Assembly: GCA_963681505.1 (NCBI GenBank)
Contig: OY811975.1
Coordinates: forward strand, 4,156,345 to 4,220,344
Direction of reading: 5' to 3'
Origin: Eunapius fragilis
Lineage: Eukaryota; Porifera; Demospongiae; Spongillida; Spongillidae
DNA: 64,000 bases
Shown: positions 34,925-46,746 of the stretch, one piece after another
Layout of the letters: each line of letters begins with the position of its first letter
Position numbering within the stretch: the first letter of the stretch is position 1
Translations under genes and position numbers: made by a program
The notes under the pieces: model-generated
Database searches by the model: none
Told to the model about the DNA's origin: nothing
What the model saw: the letters and a program-made list of their open reading frames with translations, nothing else

Positions 34925-37067
34925 CCTTTTTCTAGCACTATAATTACAGTTCGGTCAGAAGGCTGAAAGTGGTGGTTGAGATCACAGCAACTGCCCTCTC
35001 ACACCCACCTACCTCAACTCTGTGTGTTATTTAACTGTGATTTGGACAATTTCGTGCATTTTCTAATGTCTCATGTCATATTTGATGTGGAAAATGAGCA
35101 CAAGCATCCATTGTGACATGTCACCAGCACAACATTGTCTTAAGCATGCAGCGACACATCTGTGTTTTTACATTTCCCTTTTGTGTGTGTATACGCGTGT
35201 GTATGTGTGTGCATGTATTTGTGTGATGTGTTAATACTGTGTGCGAGTGTCTCTGTAGTGTCTAAATTACATGGAAGATGGCTTAAGGCTTCATTTTTGG
35301 TGGATTTATATTAGCTGCACCATTTATTAATAAGGAACTATGCAATCTTATTCTTCCAATTTTAAAGCGCTTTCCAAGTAGACCAATATTCATGTTATAC
35401 AACTTTTTAATTTTCCTGTTGATAGCAGTAATATAATACCATGCTCCGCGTTTTGCCTGATTCAGCTATTGTGTGCATTGTACCGTGCGTGTGCAGTGTA
35501 TGAAGAATAATGATTTCAGCATGCAAGTTATATGGTATCTGTTATTGTTGGCAGTGGAAGTGGAATTAGATCAGTCCGCTCAAAACAGGATGGCATATGC
35601 TAACGTATCCTGCCTTGATCATGTGACTTACGCTTTCTACTCTTGCAGCAAATGCACCCCATGGTCCGGGCATGGATCCTCTATGACTTTTGTTGCACTG
35701 GACCACAACCTGACAATCAAGACTGAGTCATTAATTGCAGCATGCTTAATTAATTGTTACTGTACACGATGTGAACGTTTCTGTGTTACCCACAACACTC
35801 TCACATTGAGTCATAGAGGAAGGCACTTGCATGTCTTCGTCACTCAAGTACAATGTAATGTTCCTTGCATTGAAGCATATACTCAAAAGAATTGTCAGCT
35901 CATAGAATTGAAAAGACGTTGCGTAAGGTCATTAATCCATGGTCAGCTTAAGTTAATTACCATCGCCCCACCCAAACTTTTATACTTTTACTTACAGTGC
36001 CCGCTCGTTTATACGGAAAAGTATCAGCTCTAGTATACGGAAAATAAGCCCTACTCATAAAGAGCTAGGAAAACTGTCAGTGATCTTAGCTATCTATACC
36101 ACCAACGACATTCGTATTTACCACTAATTACATTCCCTATACACGCCAATGTGGTGTAGCAAACAAACAAAGCTATATGCAATTGAATTTTAAGAGACAA
36201 CTTTCTAGCAACGCCCTTTCTTTCAGCTAGTTGGTGTAGTGTACCTGAAAGTTTCGCACATTTACAATATATTTCATACGTGTAGCTCACGTGTGCATGC
36301 ACGTATGCATGATCATGAACATGTACATAGAGGTAATCCTTGGTACAATGCCCTGCACTGCATCGTGTCATGTGTATCTGCAGGTCAGTGTGTTGAGTCT
36401 GCCGTATACCTTATATTGTGTACGGCAAGTGATAAGCATGTGATAATGTGATACTGGCTTGGTTGGCGGTACACTTTTCTATTATGGGAACACTAACCCT
36501 GAGGCCAAGTTCGCGTAACTTATGCATCATGTACAGTGTTTGCGTGAATGCAGATTTTCTTATACATGATCATGTTGGTAGCACTTTGCAGAGTCAGTTA
36601 AATATTCTAATATGTAAATGACGGGGGTGCACCGGGGGCACGTGCCCCCCCCTCCCCCCCCCCCCCCCCTTTCATTCGTCTAATTATATGGGGTCGAGGC
36701 AGCGAAAGGTGACCTAGCGCATATTATAAAATTTTCCAGGATGGAGCATGAAAGTTGATGCGTGCAATTAAAATGTACGCGTAATTAAAAATTCAGGCCA
36801 CGGTAACTTCATGATAGACTGACTAATTTCCAGTGTGTAAGAAAGAATTTGTAGAGGACATAGGTTTCTGTTAGAGTATGAAATGGTTAGAAAACTTAAA
36901 AAATATGATGCGTTTTTAATTGCGAAGCTTCCGCGCCATATCCCCCCCCCCCCCCCCCCCCTCCCCCTCCTTTTTTTTTAATTCCTGGATCCGCCCCTGA
37001 TTTACACACAAAGTAAAAAATAACTATACTTATATTCGCGTTCATATACATTTTTATACCGCAATAT
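34925..37067. other. 3' flank of RasGEF and intergenic repeats
   Basis: Includes a TG-rich run at about 35185-35230, a 186-codon open frame at 35473-36033 with no recognisable domain (not called), a C run at about 36646-36670, and a C/T run at about 36943-36980 followed by ggatccgcccctg, the dispersed MITE terminus noted at 11965. Confidence 0.5.
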
Positions 37068-37364
37068 GGGACAGTGTCCATCAAATCACCTTTCTGGATA
37101 GTTTTTCAAGTTTTCAAATATTTTCATTTTCCGCGAACTCCAATAAGCTTCTATCCAGAGATAATATAATAATACTATAAATACTATATTATCTCTGTTC
37201 TACCAAACGGGTCCCTTACGCATCCTAAATTGGAACTATCCATCATACAGTTATTAGACACTGAATTTATAATTTAGCCATGCATGTACATTTCAATGCG
37301 AGTTTTACTTTTCTTTTGCTTGTCCTGAAAATATCATAAGGGTGATTTTGCTGGACACTGTTCC
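37068..37364. mobile_element. MITE with a nested palindromic insertion
   Basis: Ends gggacagtgtccatcaaatc and, reversed, ggaacagtgtccagcaaaat. Interior as in the copy at 30908, but at 37156-37197 it is interrupted by a 42-base palindrome with perfect 13-base arms (cagagataatata / tatattatctctg) that the other copies lack. Confidence 0.88.
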
Positions 37365-37932
37365 ATATGCTGTTATATACAACTATTACGCTTTAAAATC
37401 GTTATTCACGGACATTTGGCTCTCAGAAATAAGGTCATTTGCAGTTGAATCCAATCATATATGGCAATTAAGCCACAGTGGAAAGAACCTAAGCTTGTGC
37501 ATGAAGAGAGTGTGGAAAAGATTCCTTGCACATGTCAGTGTCCTCTAAAAGTATGGATGAGGCGATCCGTTTCCATGTAGACGTGCAGACAAGGGCAATT
37601 GGTACTTTAATATGACCCACGGCCCACCTGGACACTCTATAAAAGCAATAAAACTTCAGTTCATATTTATCATATTTTTTAGTTACAATTGCACCACACC
37701 ATATGCTAGCTATGTCACAAAGTTACTTCGATCATAGCTCACATCTGGGTCCTCTATTGTCACTCTTTTGCTTTTATAATTATTATTCGAAATTTTTTTA
37801 CTGATCTCATATATATAAAACATTCTCTATACGAGAATTATAACCGGACCACTGAAGCTACGGCCCTGTACTAGATATAATATTATTATCTCTGCCTGTA
37901 CCCCCCTTAAGTCCCGCAGTCCTATTAATCGA

Positions 37933-37933
<1 letters not shown>

Positions 37934-37966
<33 letters not shown>
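37934..37966. repeat. Poly(C) tract, 33 bases
   Basis: The longest uninterrupted homopolymer seen in the window. Confidence 0.97.
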
Positions 37967-38579
37967 AGTATTTTTATTCTCTAAAAGTACACCGTCTTGT
38001 GACACAGATACAACGCAGAACTGTTCTCCTTTTTGATATCACTCGATTGCCACTAAGAGCGAAGTGACCTGACACTTGGCTGTCCCGCTAGACGTTTTTA
38101 ATGACATTCATGATACTGCAGGATTTCTACATGGAACCTACTCGCGTAGGTTCCGATATATACAGGAATACAAAAGTACACTATAAACTAACATATATGG
38201 CTAATAACAACACAACCTAACATATACTCATACTAACCCACTCAATAACTCACACACAGAACTAAAAGTCATCTAAGCCATCAAAGGAACTTAGGTGTTC
38301 CCAAGACGGAGGTGGAATTTCCTCTCTGGATTGCCACACTGGCAGAAAGGCGCTGGAGTAAGAATTGGTAGAATTGTGAGTCTCCAGTGGTTTGGTGTAG
38401 ACGATGGCCAAGGTACTTAAGAAAGGACGTTTCAGCACCAACACACCAAGAGACTCACATTTTTATTCATTATTTTATATATCACCATTATGATATTAAA
38501 AAGCTATTATTATTATTTTTATAGGAGAATAGAACAAGAGAATAGATCAGCATGCACCAACTATACGCAGGTATACAGT

Positions 38580-39215
38580 TCTACACATGCACTAACTAAC
38601 TCCCTTCCTAAGATGGCCCTGGCCACTGATCTCACAAGAGATAAGTTGAGATGGCTGTAGATCTCTGCAGCCATTTTTGCTTTAGAGCTGGCCTGGCCAA
38701 TTGCAAGCAAAGAGGCTAGTTGGGAGAATGCACACTGAGCCTCTTTACCCCAGTTACTGTATGTTTCTACGGCCAATGGGATACAACACCATCCCAACTC
38801 CTGGCACTTGTCATCATTAGCAGCATGCTTCCTAGTCTCAGCTGCAAAGGCTGCTGCCCCAACTGCTGCACTAGCTTACGGAACTGTTACATCAAAGGCC
38901 CGGCCCTGATCAGCTTGAACAAGGACATCTGCAGGGCAGGAGCTGTGCCTAGCCCATGGCCTGCCTCAACCTTTACCGACAGGTGGGCACGGTGACAAAA
39001 TACAGCAAAGATGTCTCGCAGTTGATTGTGCCTAGCCACCACATCTCCACCATGATTTGCATGGTGACCAAGCGGGTCAAGGGCAGCACCAGGGCCAGAA
39101 AGGGCACAGAGAACCCCCATGAGGTATCGAACTCCAGCCACCACCCGACTGCTGGTTCAAACCAGGGGAGAGACTCCAGGAACTTGCATGATGTGCTGAG
39201 GTAGAGAGGATTAGA
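38580..39215 (-). pseudogene. Retroelement relic, family 1, minus strand
   Basis: On the minus strand, from the right: LDPLGHH, GGDVVARHNQLRDIFAVFCH and, at 38561-38797, IPLAVETYSNWGKEAQ, LASLLAIGQASSKAKM and LNLSLVRSVARAILGRE. These are the C-terminal blocks found at 14.8-15.4 and 22.7-23.2 kb. Several frame breaks; no RT part. Confidence 0.8.
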
Positions 39216-39779
39216 GCCTTGCTTGCAGGCATACATATGAATAATGATATATAGATTGCATACAAACAAGAGGCCACTTCATGGTCCTTCCACATCTTTA
39301 TTTTGATGATAGCGTAAATTTTGACACCCCTATTTTTAGGGCGCTGGGCAGTGGTAGATCTGGGGGGGGGGGGGGGGGTCCTACAAGAACAATTAATAGG
39401 GGGAGGGGCAGGAGCTTATGGAGACATACGGAGGTCCCTGCACTTGGTAGTACTAGTTTTTTGAACTGCATATACCATAAATATGTCTGCACACTAACTG
39501 TCGTTAATTACATTCATACTTGAGTTTAGGGAGGGGGGGGGGGTAAGTACCACACATGATCACCTAGATATTCCCACTGTTTTTCCTTTCCCATATTCAG
39601 ACGTACATCATAATATACATCCATGATATGTTTATTCAAGCGGTCTCTCTGCATGCATGTTAAAGATGGTGTCAGGATAATGCCGTGCTGGTCTGCATGT
39701 CATCCTGTGCAGGTCTCAGTACTACACTACAAGACCGCGTAATGACAATAGACTTCATATCCACATTATCCAATTGAGT

Positions 39780-39950
39780 TTATAGGGCTGCACTGGACTT
39801 GCTGCTCTGGTGGTCTACCTGTCACATCGGGAGTACCCCAAGGTACTATTTCAGGCCCCATACTAATTCCTGATTATGTCAATATGATCATTACTCTTTT
39901 TCTGTTTGCCGATGACTCTCAATGTGTGTGTTATCCATTGCGCATTTGAA
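39780..39950 (+). pseudogene. Jockey/CR1-like reverse transcriptase fragment
   Basis: One frame reads SGVPQGTISGPILIPDYVN and, 10 residues on, FLFADDSQC. SGVPQG-x-GP and FADD are the classic blocks of Jockey/CR1-type non-LTR elements, different from the WYLDD family elsewhere in the window. The fragment is only about 35 codons long. Confidence 0.7.
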
Positions 39951-40263
39951 TTTAAATACAATCACAGATTGAACTGTTGAAATGAATCAAAATTCAATGT
40001 TGTATCCATATGTGCCCATCTAAAATGTGCATCCATCCATACCTATACTTAGTGGCACTCCAATAACATATAAATATGCATGCTGGGAACCACTGTCTTA
40101 CAATTTGTCTTTTACATATCATTCCACCCTATAACTTCAATCTGTGGCATACAAGTTTTTTGAAATGTTGCGAAGAGCTGTTACACCTTCCAGTATATAA
40201 TCCTCAAAGCAAAAGACTCTGTACTTGGCATTGGCATACTGTTCACAACATTGAGTTCTTTCT

Positions 40264-40842
40264 TCACGATCACAACGCCCAACGGTTAACGCTCTCGACT
40301 TCCTATTTTCAACACTTCATACTGTCCCATTTCTTATTGTAAAACAGATTTGGGGGTCTTGCATTAGCCTTGTGCCATTGTTGCAACGTCCGATACCACT
40401 TGAGGTTCAAACCCGCCATATCTTCCTGCAGGAAAGTTAAATTCACTTCAAATTTGGTTTATGCGTATAGGCATCCTGTATCCATTGATCTGTCCTGTTC
40501 GTTATTTTATACTTGATCCGTTACGGAGCTACAGCTGTGCAATTTAAGTGCATCTTTCCGCTCGATTCGCGCCACATTGTATTCGCGCCATTGTATTAAT
40601 TACGAACAGGACGGATCAATGGATACAGGATCCCTCTACGTACAAACCAAATTTGAAGTGAATTGAACTTTCCTGCAGGAATATATGGCGGGTTTGAACC
40701 CCAAGGGGTATCGGACGCTGCAAGAATGGCACAAAGCTAATGCAAGACCCCCCAAAGTCTATTTTACAATAGAGAAATGGTGCAGTATGAAGTGTTGAAA
40801 ATAGGAAGTCGATAGCGTTAACCGTTGGGTGGTTATAGCGAT
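40264..40842. mobile_element. Long foldback element, arms of about 239 bases
   Basis: Left arm 40264-40502 and right arm 40602-40842 are inverted copies (for example cctgcaggaaagtt / aactttcctgcagg, and gatccattga-type ends tgtcctgttcgt / acgaacagga), separated by about 99 bases. Related copies occur at 50112-50375 and, as a single arm, at 58020-58357. It has no coding capacity. Confidence 0.9.
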
Positions 40843-41506
40843 TTAAACGTAATGCATTTTTATAACAAAATTTTATAATATGTGCAAGGTCCCTTTTCGC
40901 ATACTCGACCCCTATATATATTATTATAATTATATTATAATAATTTATATATATATATATATAATACCTTCGGCAGGAATGTCCAACAATTTCATCACCA
41001 AAACACATCAATCCAAGGCATGTTTCATAAAATGGCGTACATTATAAGAGGATCACAGAACGTACAAAACAATCACAAAATGCTTTCCATTGACGCCATT
41101 ATGCATGATATACCATGCTACACAAGGCCATTTCTTAGCAACCATAGATGCAGCATAAACACATCCACACGACTATCCAGCATGGGCAGCAGCACGTGAT
41201 GGTAAAGTGGAGCATGTGATTAACATGTTCAGTGGTGTTGTCGTATGTATAAAGCGGGGTCGGCTCTGCAGAACCCGGTGGGTACGCGGTTTGTGAGACA
41301 TTGTATGCGGCAGTGCTATTAGATGGTTCCAGAGGCGTGCCTTAATTCAAGGGGGGGGGGGGGGGGGGGAGAAACCATTTCTTCTAATAATTTCCTGCAT
41401 GATGGGCATGCATGGATGTTTCTATACCTTCACTTTGGATTTCAGATATCTTTGGCAGGGGCGCTACGTCAGGCTGTTGAAGTCATAATACATGCATGTA
41501 ATGCAT

Positions 41507-41513
<7 letters not shown>

Positions 41514-41546
<33 letters not shown>
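41514..41546. repeat. (AC)n microsatellite
   Basis: About 16 AC units, shortly after a 19-base G run at about 41351. Confidence 0.95.
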
Positions 41547-41553
<7 letters not shown>

Positions 41554-41878
41554 TCGAATGAATGCTTGATTCCACACACAGCAACCAAAATAAACACACA
41601 TCAAATCAATGCTTGATTCCAATTTGATTTATGACCTAGAAAACTATGTGGTACAATGTTATACATCTTTGCCACACATGGATATGCTTTAAGTTGTGAT
41701 GTGCCGTCTGATGCCTATTAATTAATGAAGGCTTTCGCATATTTGCATGCTCCAGAGGTTTTCACCATAATGATATGGTATTTTAATACCATATATGGTA
41801 AAAATTAATTGTGAATCTGATGCAATACAATATATAGTGATTCATTGGTGAAAATTAATTGTCCCGCTACTGCATGTA

Positions 41879-42122
41879 CAGGGTGATTGGAAAGTCGTGC
41901 CAAATGGTATAACTCCAGAATTAATCATTTAAATAAACCATAGATATAGTTAATTGAGTACTCTAATATCTATGAATAAACTGAGCGGCAACTTTTAAAA
42001 CTACTTTTGTATTAATCACTGGCATGTTTTTTGGTTCAATAGCATAATTTTTCAATGCTCAGCTCTGGAGTTATTCCAGTTCTACCAATTCAAAGATTGT
42101 GCGCGACTTTCCAATCACCCTG
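41879..42122. mobile_element. MITE with CAGGGTGATTGGAAAGTCG terminal repeats
   Basis: cagggtgattggaaagtcg at 41879 faces its exact complement ending at 42122 (cgactttccaatcaccctg), a perfect 19-base terminal repeat flanked by TA on both sides. The element is 244 bp, noncoding, and ends 18 bases from the last recognised exon of the minus-strand gene at 42140. Confidence 0.9.
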
Positions 42123-42139
42123 TATATGTTACAAAGTAC

Positions 42140-42636
42140 CTTGAGGGCCCTTTGTGCCTGGCTGTAGGAGGGTGGGGGAACTGTGAGGCTGCCGGTCAGC
42201 TGAGCATCGATCGCGAAGGCCGGTGGTGACAGGCGAGGGTTGTGAGTCGCCGCGAAATTATTCACCGCTTCCACCACGTCAGCAAACATCTCCGCCTGCA
42301 TGCCGAGATGAGGTGGGAGGGGCCGGACATGTAAACTATCATGACGACCGACTCCTCTAATGTATACTTGCAACAAAGACATGCCTTTACCTGCCCTGCG
42401 ATCACGTATTTCCCATTAAGGAGCTGTATTTCCAGGTGCTTAACGCTGTCCGCGGTATTTGAAGTGACTCTGTGAGTTTAGGTCAGACATCATGCAGATG
42501 TCGTGCAGGTAATATTGTATAGGCTCACCCACCTCATGGCCACCATGAGAGAGCCGGTGACGTGATCCGTGTAAACCACGAACGTGTTGGGCTCTCCGCC
42601 CTCGTTGAGGATGGTAGCGGCCGCTCCACTCGCCAT
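42140..42636 (-). CDS. Unrecognised protein, N-terminal three exons (about 113 residues)
   Basis: Exons 42636-42533, 42469-42391 and 42295-42140 join in frame with GT-AG borders (agg|tgggt read as AG|GTGGGT; the alternative donor 4 bases on leads to a stop). The product begins MASGAAATILNEGG, continues NTFVVYTDHVTGSLMVAM, KHLEIQLLNGKYVIAGQ and MFADVVEAVNNFAATHNP, and ends ...PPPSYSQAQRALK at a donor (gtactt). No family was recognised; alternating hydrophobic strands and a helix suggest a small globular domain. Later exons were not found. If the last donor is skipped, the frame runs into the adjacent MITE and stops at 42071. Confidence 0.6.
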
Positions 42637-42819
42637 CTTGCCAAGGAACCATCTGCATATGTCGCGCACGTTACTTCATTGTATCCAGACCTCCATTTGC
42701 TACAACCCTACACACTGTATACGCATGCAGTTGTGCTCCATTTTGTCAACTATAGAGACACTTTGAAGTGGGAGTTTCGCGGCCAAATTTGTACGCCCAC
42801 GTGTATATAAACAAGGAAA
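42637..42819. promoter_or_regulatory. Likely shared (bidirectional) promoter region
   Basis: About 183 bases separate the start codons of the minus-strand gene (42636) and the plus-strand candidate (42820). A tatataa string at 42804-42810 is only about 10 bases from the plus-strand ATG, too close for that ATG to be in a TATA-directed transcript, so either the box is coincidental or translation starts at the next Met (about 42871). Confidence 0.4.
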
Positions 42820-42901
42820 ATGCTCTTGACTATAGCTACAGTGTTGGAAGAGTACGAAAATCTGCCTGGGATGCAACCAGGTGGCAGTGGTGGCTGGGAT
42901 G
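42820..42901 (+). CDS. Candidate first exon of a plus-strand gene
   Basis: An ATG with A at -3 opens MLLTIATVLEEYENLPGMQP, then GGSGGWD, ending at a donor (gtaacg) after 42901 in phase 1. It is divergent from the minus-strand gene. Not recognised as any family. It may belong with the exons proposed at 45892-47942, but the phases do not match directly, so at least one exon would be missing. Confidence 0.35.
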
Positions 42902-43481
42902 GTAACGTTCGTATACTTGTCAGTATTTTCTAGTTTGCCCCCCCCCCCCCCCCCCTCACCAACCCACTGGTACTACAACCATACACCCTTGACCAACTGT
43001 TCTTGCGATCAGCCTCCTAGTACGTACCTATAAATGCTTTCATGCTTATGTAAACGCACCCACACAATTCCCTCCTCCTCATGCTCAGCCATGCCAAGGC
43101 TTTGACATATTTGTGTATTCAGCAAACGTGTGTGCGTGCATCAAAGCATGTGTTGGCACACCGCGCCCATGCACCCTGCTGTACTGACACGTACGCATTA
43201 ATCATTCCAAGCCACACGCCGCATGCACCACACCAAACGTACTGCTGCCTGTCTATCGCTTCCATGGCCCTTCACAATATTGCTGGTACCACGCCCATAA
43301 ATTTTAAATGACGTAATGCTATGATTTGCAACGTTTGATATGTTTATTTTATTATGAATTTCACTTCCAATGATGTGTGACTGCATGGAAGGTGGGGTGC
43401 GTGGAATTACTGCAGACTGGCAAGCGCTGGCCCAACTATCCCGTTTGGTAGGGTAGTCGGGTTGCAAGCCTAGATGTATAC

Positions 43482-44278
43482 CAAGGACACTTAATTATTA
43501 CATGGACTGGAAACCACCGCGTAACGTAATACTATAAATTGTCGCAATCCTCGTTGCGCCTCGTTCCCAACCTTGTCGGACAAACAAAGGCTTTTGTGAA
43601 GTTGTCTTAGCTTTGGAGTGACTTACAGTTACAGAAAGCTGTTCTTTTGTTGAGGTAAACCCGTTATAAGTCTTAAAGATTACGTTAAATTACGGGTCTT
43701 AGCTTCTACTTGCATGTTTGCCTTGCTATGCTACTTTGGTTAGGCTCCTGGACACACCGATGAGCAGACATTTGTTTTGAAAGGTGTTTCCAGCGCTTAA
43801 TGGTATGATACAACTCGTATGTTAGTTTGTATTGGAAAAGATGTTTCTTAAAGTAAGGGCAAACGATTTTAATCGAACGATGCGCATGTCCTGTTGTAAG
43901 GCCTCTGCGTAAAATTTATGACCGTATTTAACAATTCACAGTATACCAGGATGGTTTTTCTAACTCCAGATTATATTAACATGATGATTGAACCTGTATT
44001 TATTTCTATACATTACCTGGAAATGATGATCAATTCTAGGTTCATGAGTTAGCTCAGTATATTGCACTGTTTCAATTCGCGATGCCAAAAATGAAGAAAG
44101 GAAAGCGACGACGGTTTAAACAAAGCAAAACAAAACAACATACTACCCCAATCAAGTCCCAGTCTTCTAATCCACTTAGTATAACCCTTGATGCAGTTCA
44201 TTAATAATTCATGAGCAACGAGGATGGCGACACGAATTTATTGTGGTTTCCAGTCCATGTAATAATTAAGTGTCCTTG
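43482..44278. mobile_element. Non-autonomous DNA transposon, 797 bp, perfect 36-bp terminal repeats
   Basis: 43482-43517 is the exact reverse complement of 44243-44278 (it starts caaggacacttaattattac). Beyond the perfect part, similarity continues inward with mismatches (ataaattgtcgcaatcctcg versus ataaattcgtgtcgccatcc). No open frame of useful length is inside, so it would need a transposase in trans. Confidence 0.92.
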
Positions 44279-45880
44279 CCTATACCAAGATTTGTTCTGT
44301 GTGCAGTTACGTTTGGTGCGGTGCAACGAGGGTTACGGCGTTACGTTCAAGTGGGTTCATTGTTACCCACTTAGCAGCTGATGTGAGATGACGCGTGACA
44401 GCTGTTTCTCCATCTCGCCACATGACCTCGCACTCAAATTCATCTACTACAATGAATTAATATTACGCAATTACACAAAGATATATAACACAGAACAAAT
44501 CTTCTGCCCACGCCGTACCCAACTACTAGATATATGAACACCGGATGTGAGCGTACATGCATGTGTATTCGTGTTGTAACCTCAGAGGCGTCCGTTGGAC
44601 TATACTTACAACGATATTGAATAAAGACGACACATATCCATCCTCAAACCACAGTCCATAGTGGAGTAGTTTCCAAAAAGTGCAAGGAGCGTGAAAAAGA
44701 TGCATATGATGAAGTGTACAATGAGCTCCCTAATTCCCACCAGCGGGTATTGCAAATAACTTGTGACAGAGGGGGGGGGGGGGGGGGGGTTATCCAGCTG
44801 TTTGTCTGTATTGGCTTTATCGCCTCACGTCTGTGCTCTCCACAAGTTAGATTTCAGGTATGCATGCATTGTGCCTTTGACATGCATGCATAGAATCGAA
44901 TCTCCGTGCACTCTGAATCAGTGGTGCAAACGAGCCGAACAATTAAGAGAAGAGAAGAGTATGATGAGAGAGTATAGAGAGGATGAGCATGCATGCATGC
45001 ATGCATGCATGGCTGCTTCACCCCACTTGAGTTCTCGACGGCTTGGTGGTTTGCAGCTAATGTGGCTTATATACGGATCGATTGCGTCCATCATGCATCA
45101 GGCTCATGCAGAGAAGCAAGACCAGAACTATATATATAGCAAAACACTTTTCTGGCTACGTGGATCTTTATCATCCTAACACCATCCTAACACCATCCGC
45201 AGCTGCATGTTGTCTGTACTTCGATAGACTTTGCTTGCTCGGAGCTATAGAGCAGAATTTGTTCGGCTGTCCTTTGAACATGATCGATCATGCACCTATA
45301 TGAATATTTTCGTATTTTATACAATGTTATGTTCATATCGAGAAATTGGCGGTCAAAAAGATTACGCGGTATTCGGTCATTGCGTAATTCGGTGTCCATA
45401 GAAAATGTATTGACGCATTCATAAAACTGCAGCTTACTGCAGAACAAAACAAAATATTGACTAGGTGCTCTCGGATTTGTAATGTGGGGACTATTTGGCA
45501 TATTTTGAGTAGTTTTTCGCACCTTAGGTACTTATATCCGCACTTCCACATTAATTATGCAAGGTTTCCAATGTCCATTCATTTTATCTCATTTCGTTAT
45601 TCAGTCATCAATAGTTTCCCAACCAAATGATAATTTCCTTAGGTGCTAACGGATTATATGAGAGCAGTCAGTGTACTTATTTATCATCATTTTTTCAGAG
45701 CTTAGGGCCTTCAAATCGCACTTCCGTTGAATGGTTAGTGAGATACACCCGCATACAAGACGATCATCACGTGCCCCTTATCATCAGTCGGCCGTGCCCA
45801 GACCTAGCTGTTTTTTGATGTTGTAGTTAAATGACCAATAATTATTGCTATGTACTGACTTAGCATCATGACCACATGTA
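44279..45880. other. Intergenic stretch with GCAT array
   Basis: Contains a 20-base G run at about 44771, a (GCAT)n array at about 44986-45011, and two loosely similar segments at about 45370-45550 and 45600-45750 (both with taggtgct, a cggatt-type string and cgcacttcc). No gene supported. Confidence 0.5.
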
Positions 45881-45891
45881 GGAGTGGCTAG

Positions 45892-46690
45892 GTGGCACTA
45901 ATTGGGAAAGACGGAGGTTGCGATTACACAAAGGAGTTTGCCACTCAGAGAATCGACATGGGCATACAACCAGACTTATTACAGAAGGATCTTGTAAGTC
46001 TCAGAGTACTAGTTAAGTAGCATGAATGCAAAACGTATATTGGATGGTAGTGGCTGTTCGTAATACGCTAAAAGGTGATATACCGGAGCGGTAGTACATG
46101 TAAGAGCATAAACGTAGAGGTAACGTCTGGTACAAACGGCGGGAGCATCAAATATACAAGAGCTGCCATATTTCTATACGACTGACGGTACGCACTTAAT
46201 TGACCTTTCCCATTGAAAATGATAAAAAGATTCAATATACTTCTAACTTTGCAAAAGCTAGTCCGACTTTAAGTTTAGGTGCATTAGATTTGTGCCAAAT
46301 GCAGCATTTGAAAACTACCATGTTTTCTCGTACAATGTCCCATGTGTGAACATACATGTACATGTATATGTACATGTATGTATAGATGTATATATGTATG
46401 TGTGTGCGTTTATGACTATGTATGTGTGTGTGTGACAGTGGTTATGGCTATGTGTGTACATGTGTGTTTATGTGCACGTATGTGTGCATGTGTTTTATTT
46501 GTACGTGTGTACGTATATGTATATGTGTGTATATGTACATGTATGTGTATATATGAATTAGTGTTATCTATGGCAACACCTCACCATATTAAAAAGTCTC
46601 CCGTGATCCTCCACTTCACTATACCAACTGCCTCATTCCAGGCCAGGTATGTGTAAAAGTCTGTACTTCCCTTCAGTACCTTATCGCTCA

Positions 46691-46746
<56 letters not shown>

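Noticed and set aside
35473..36033. 186-codon open frame, plus strand
   Set aside because: It lies in the 3' flank of the RasGEF gene, with irregular composition and no recognisable motif.
42804..42810. TATA box for the plus-strand gene at 42820
   Set aside because: It lies only about 10 bases from the ATG, which would put that ATG upstream of the expected transcription start; kept only as a possibility.
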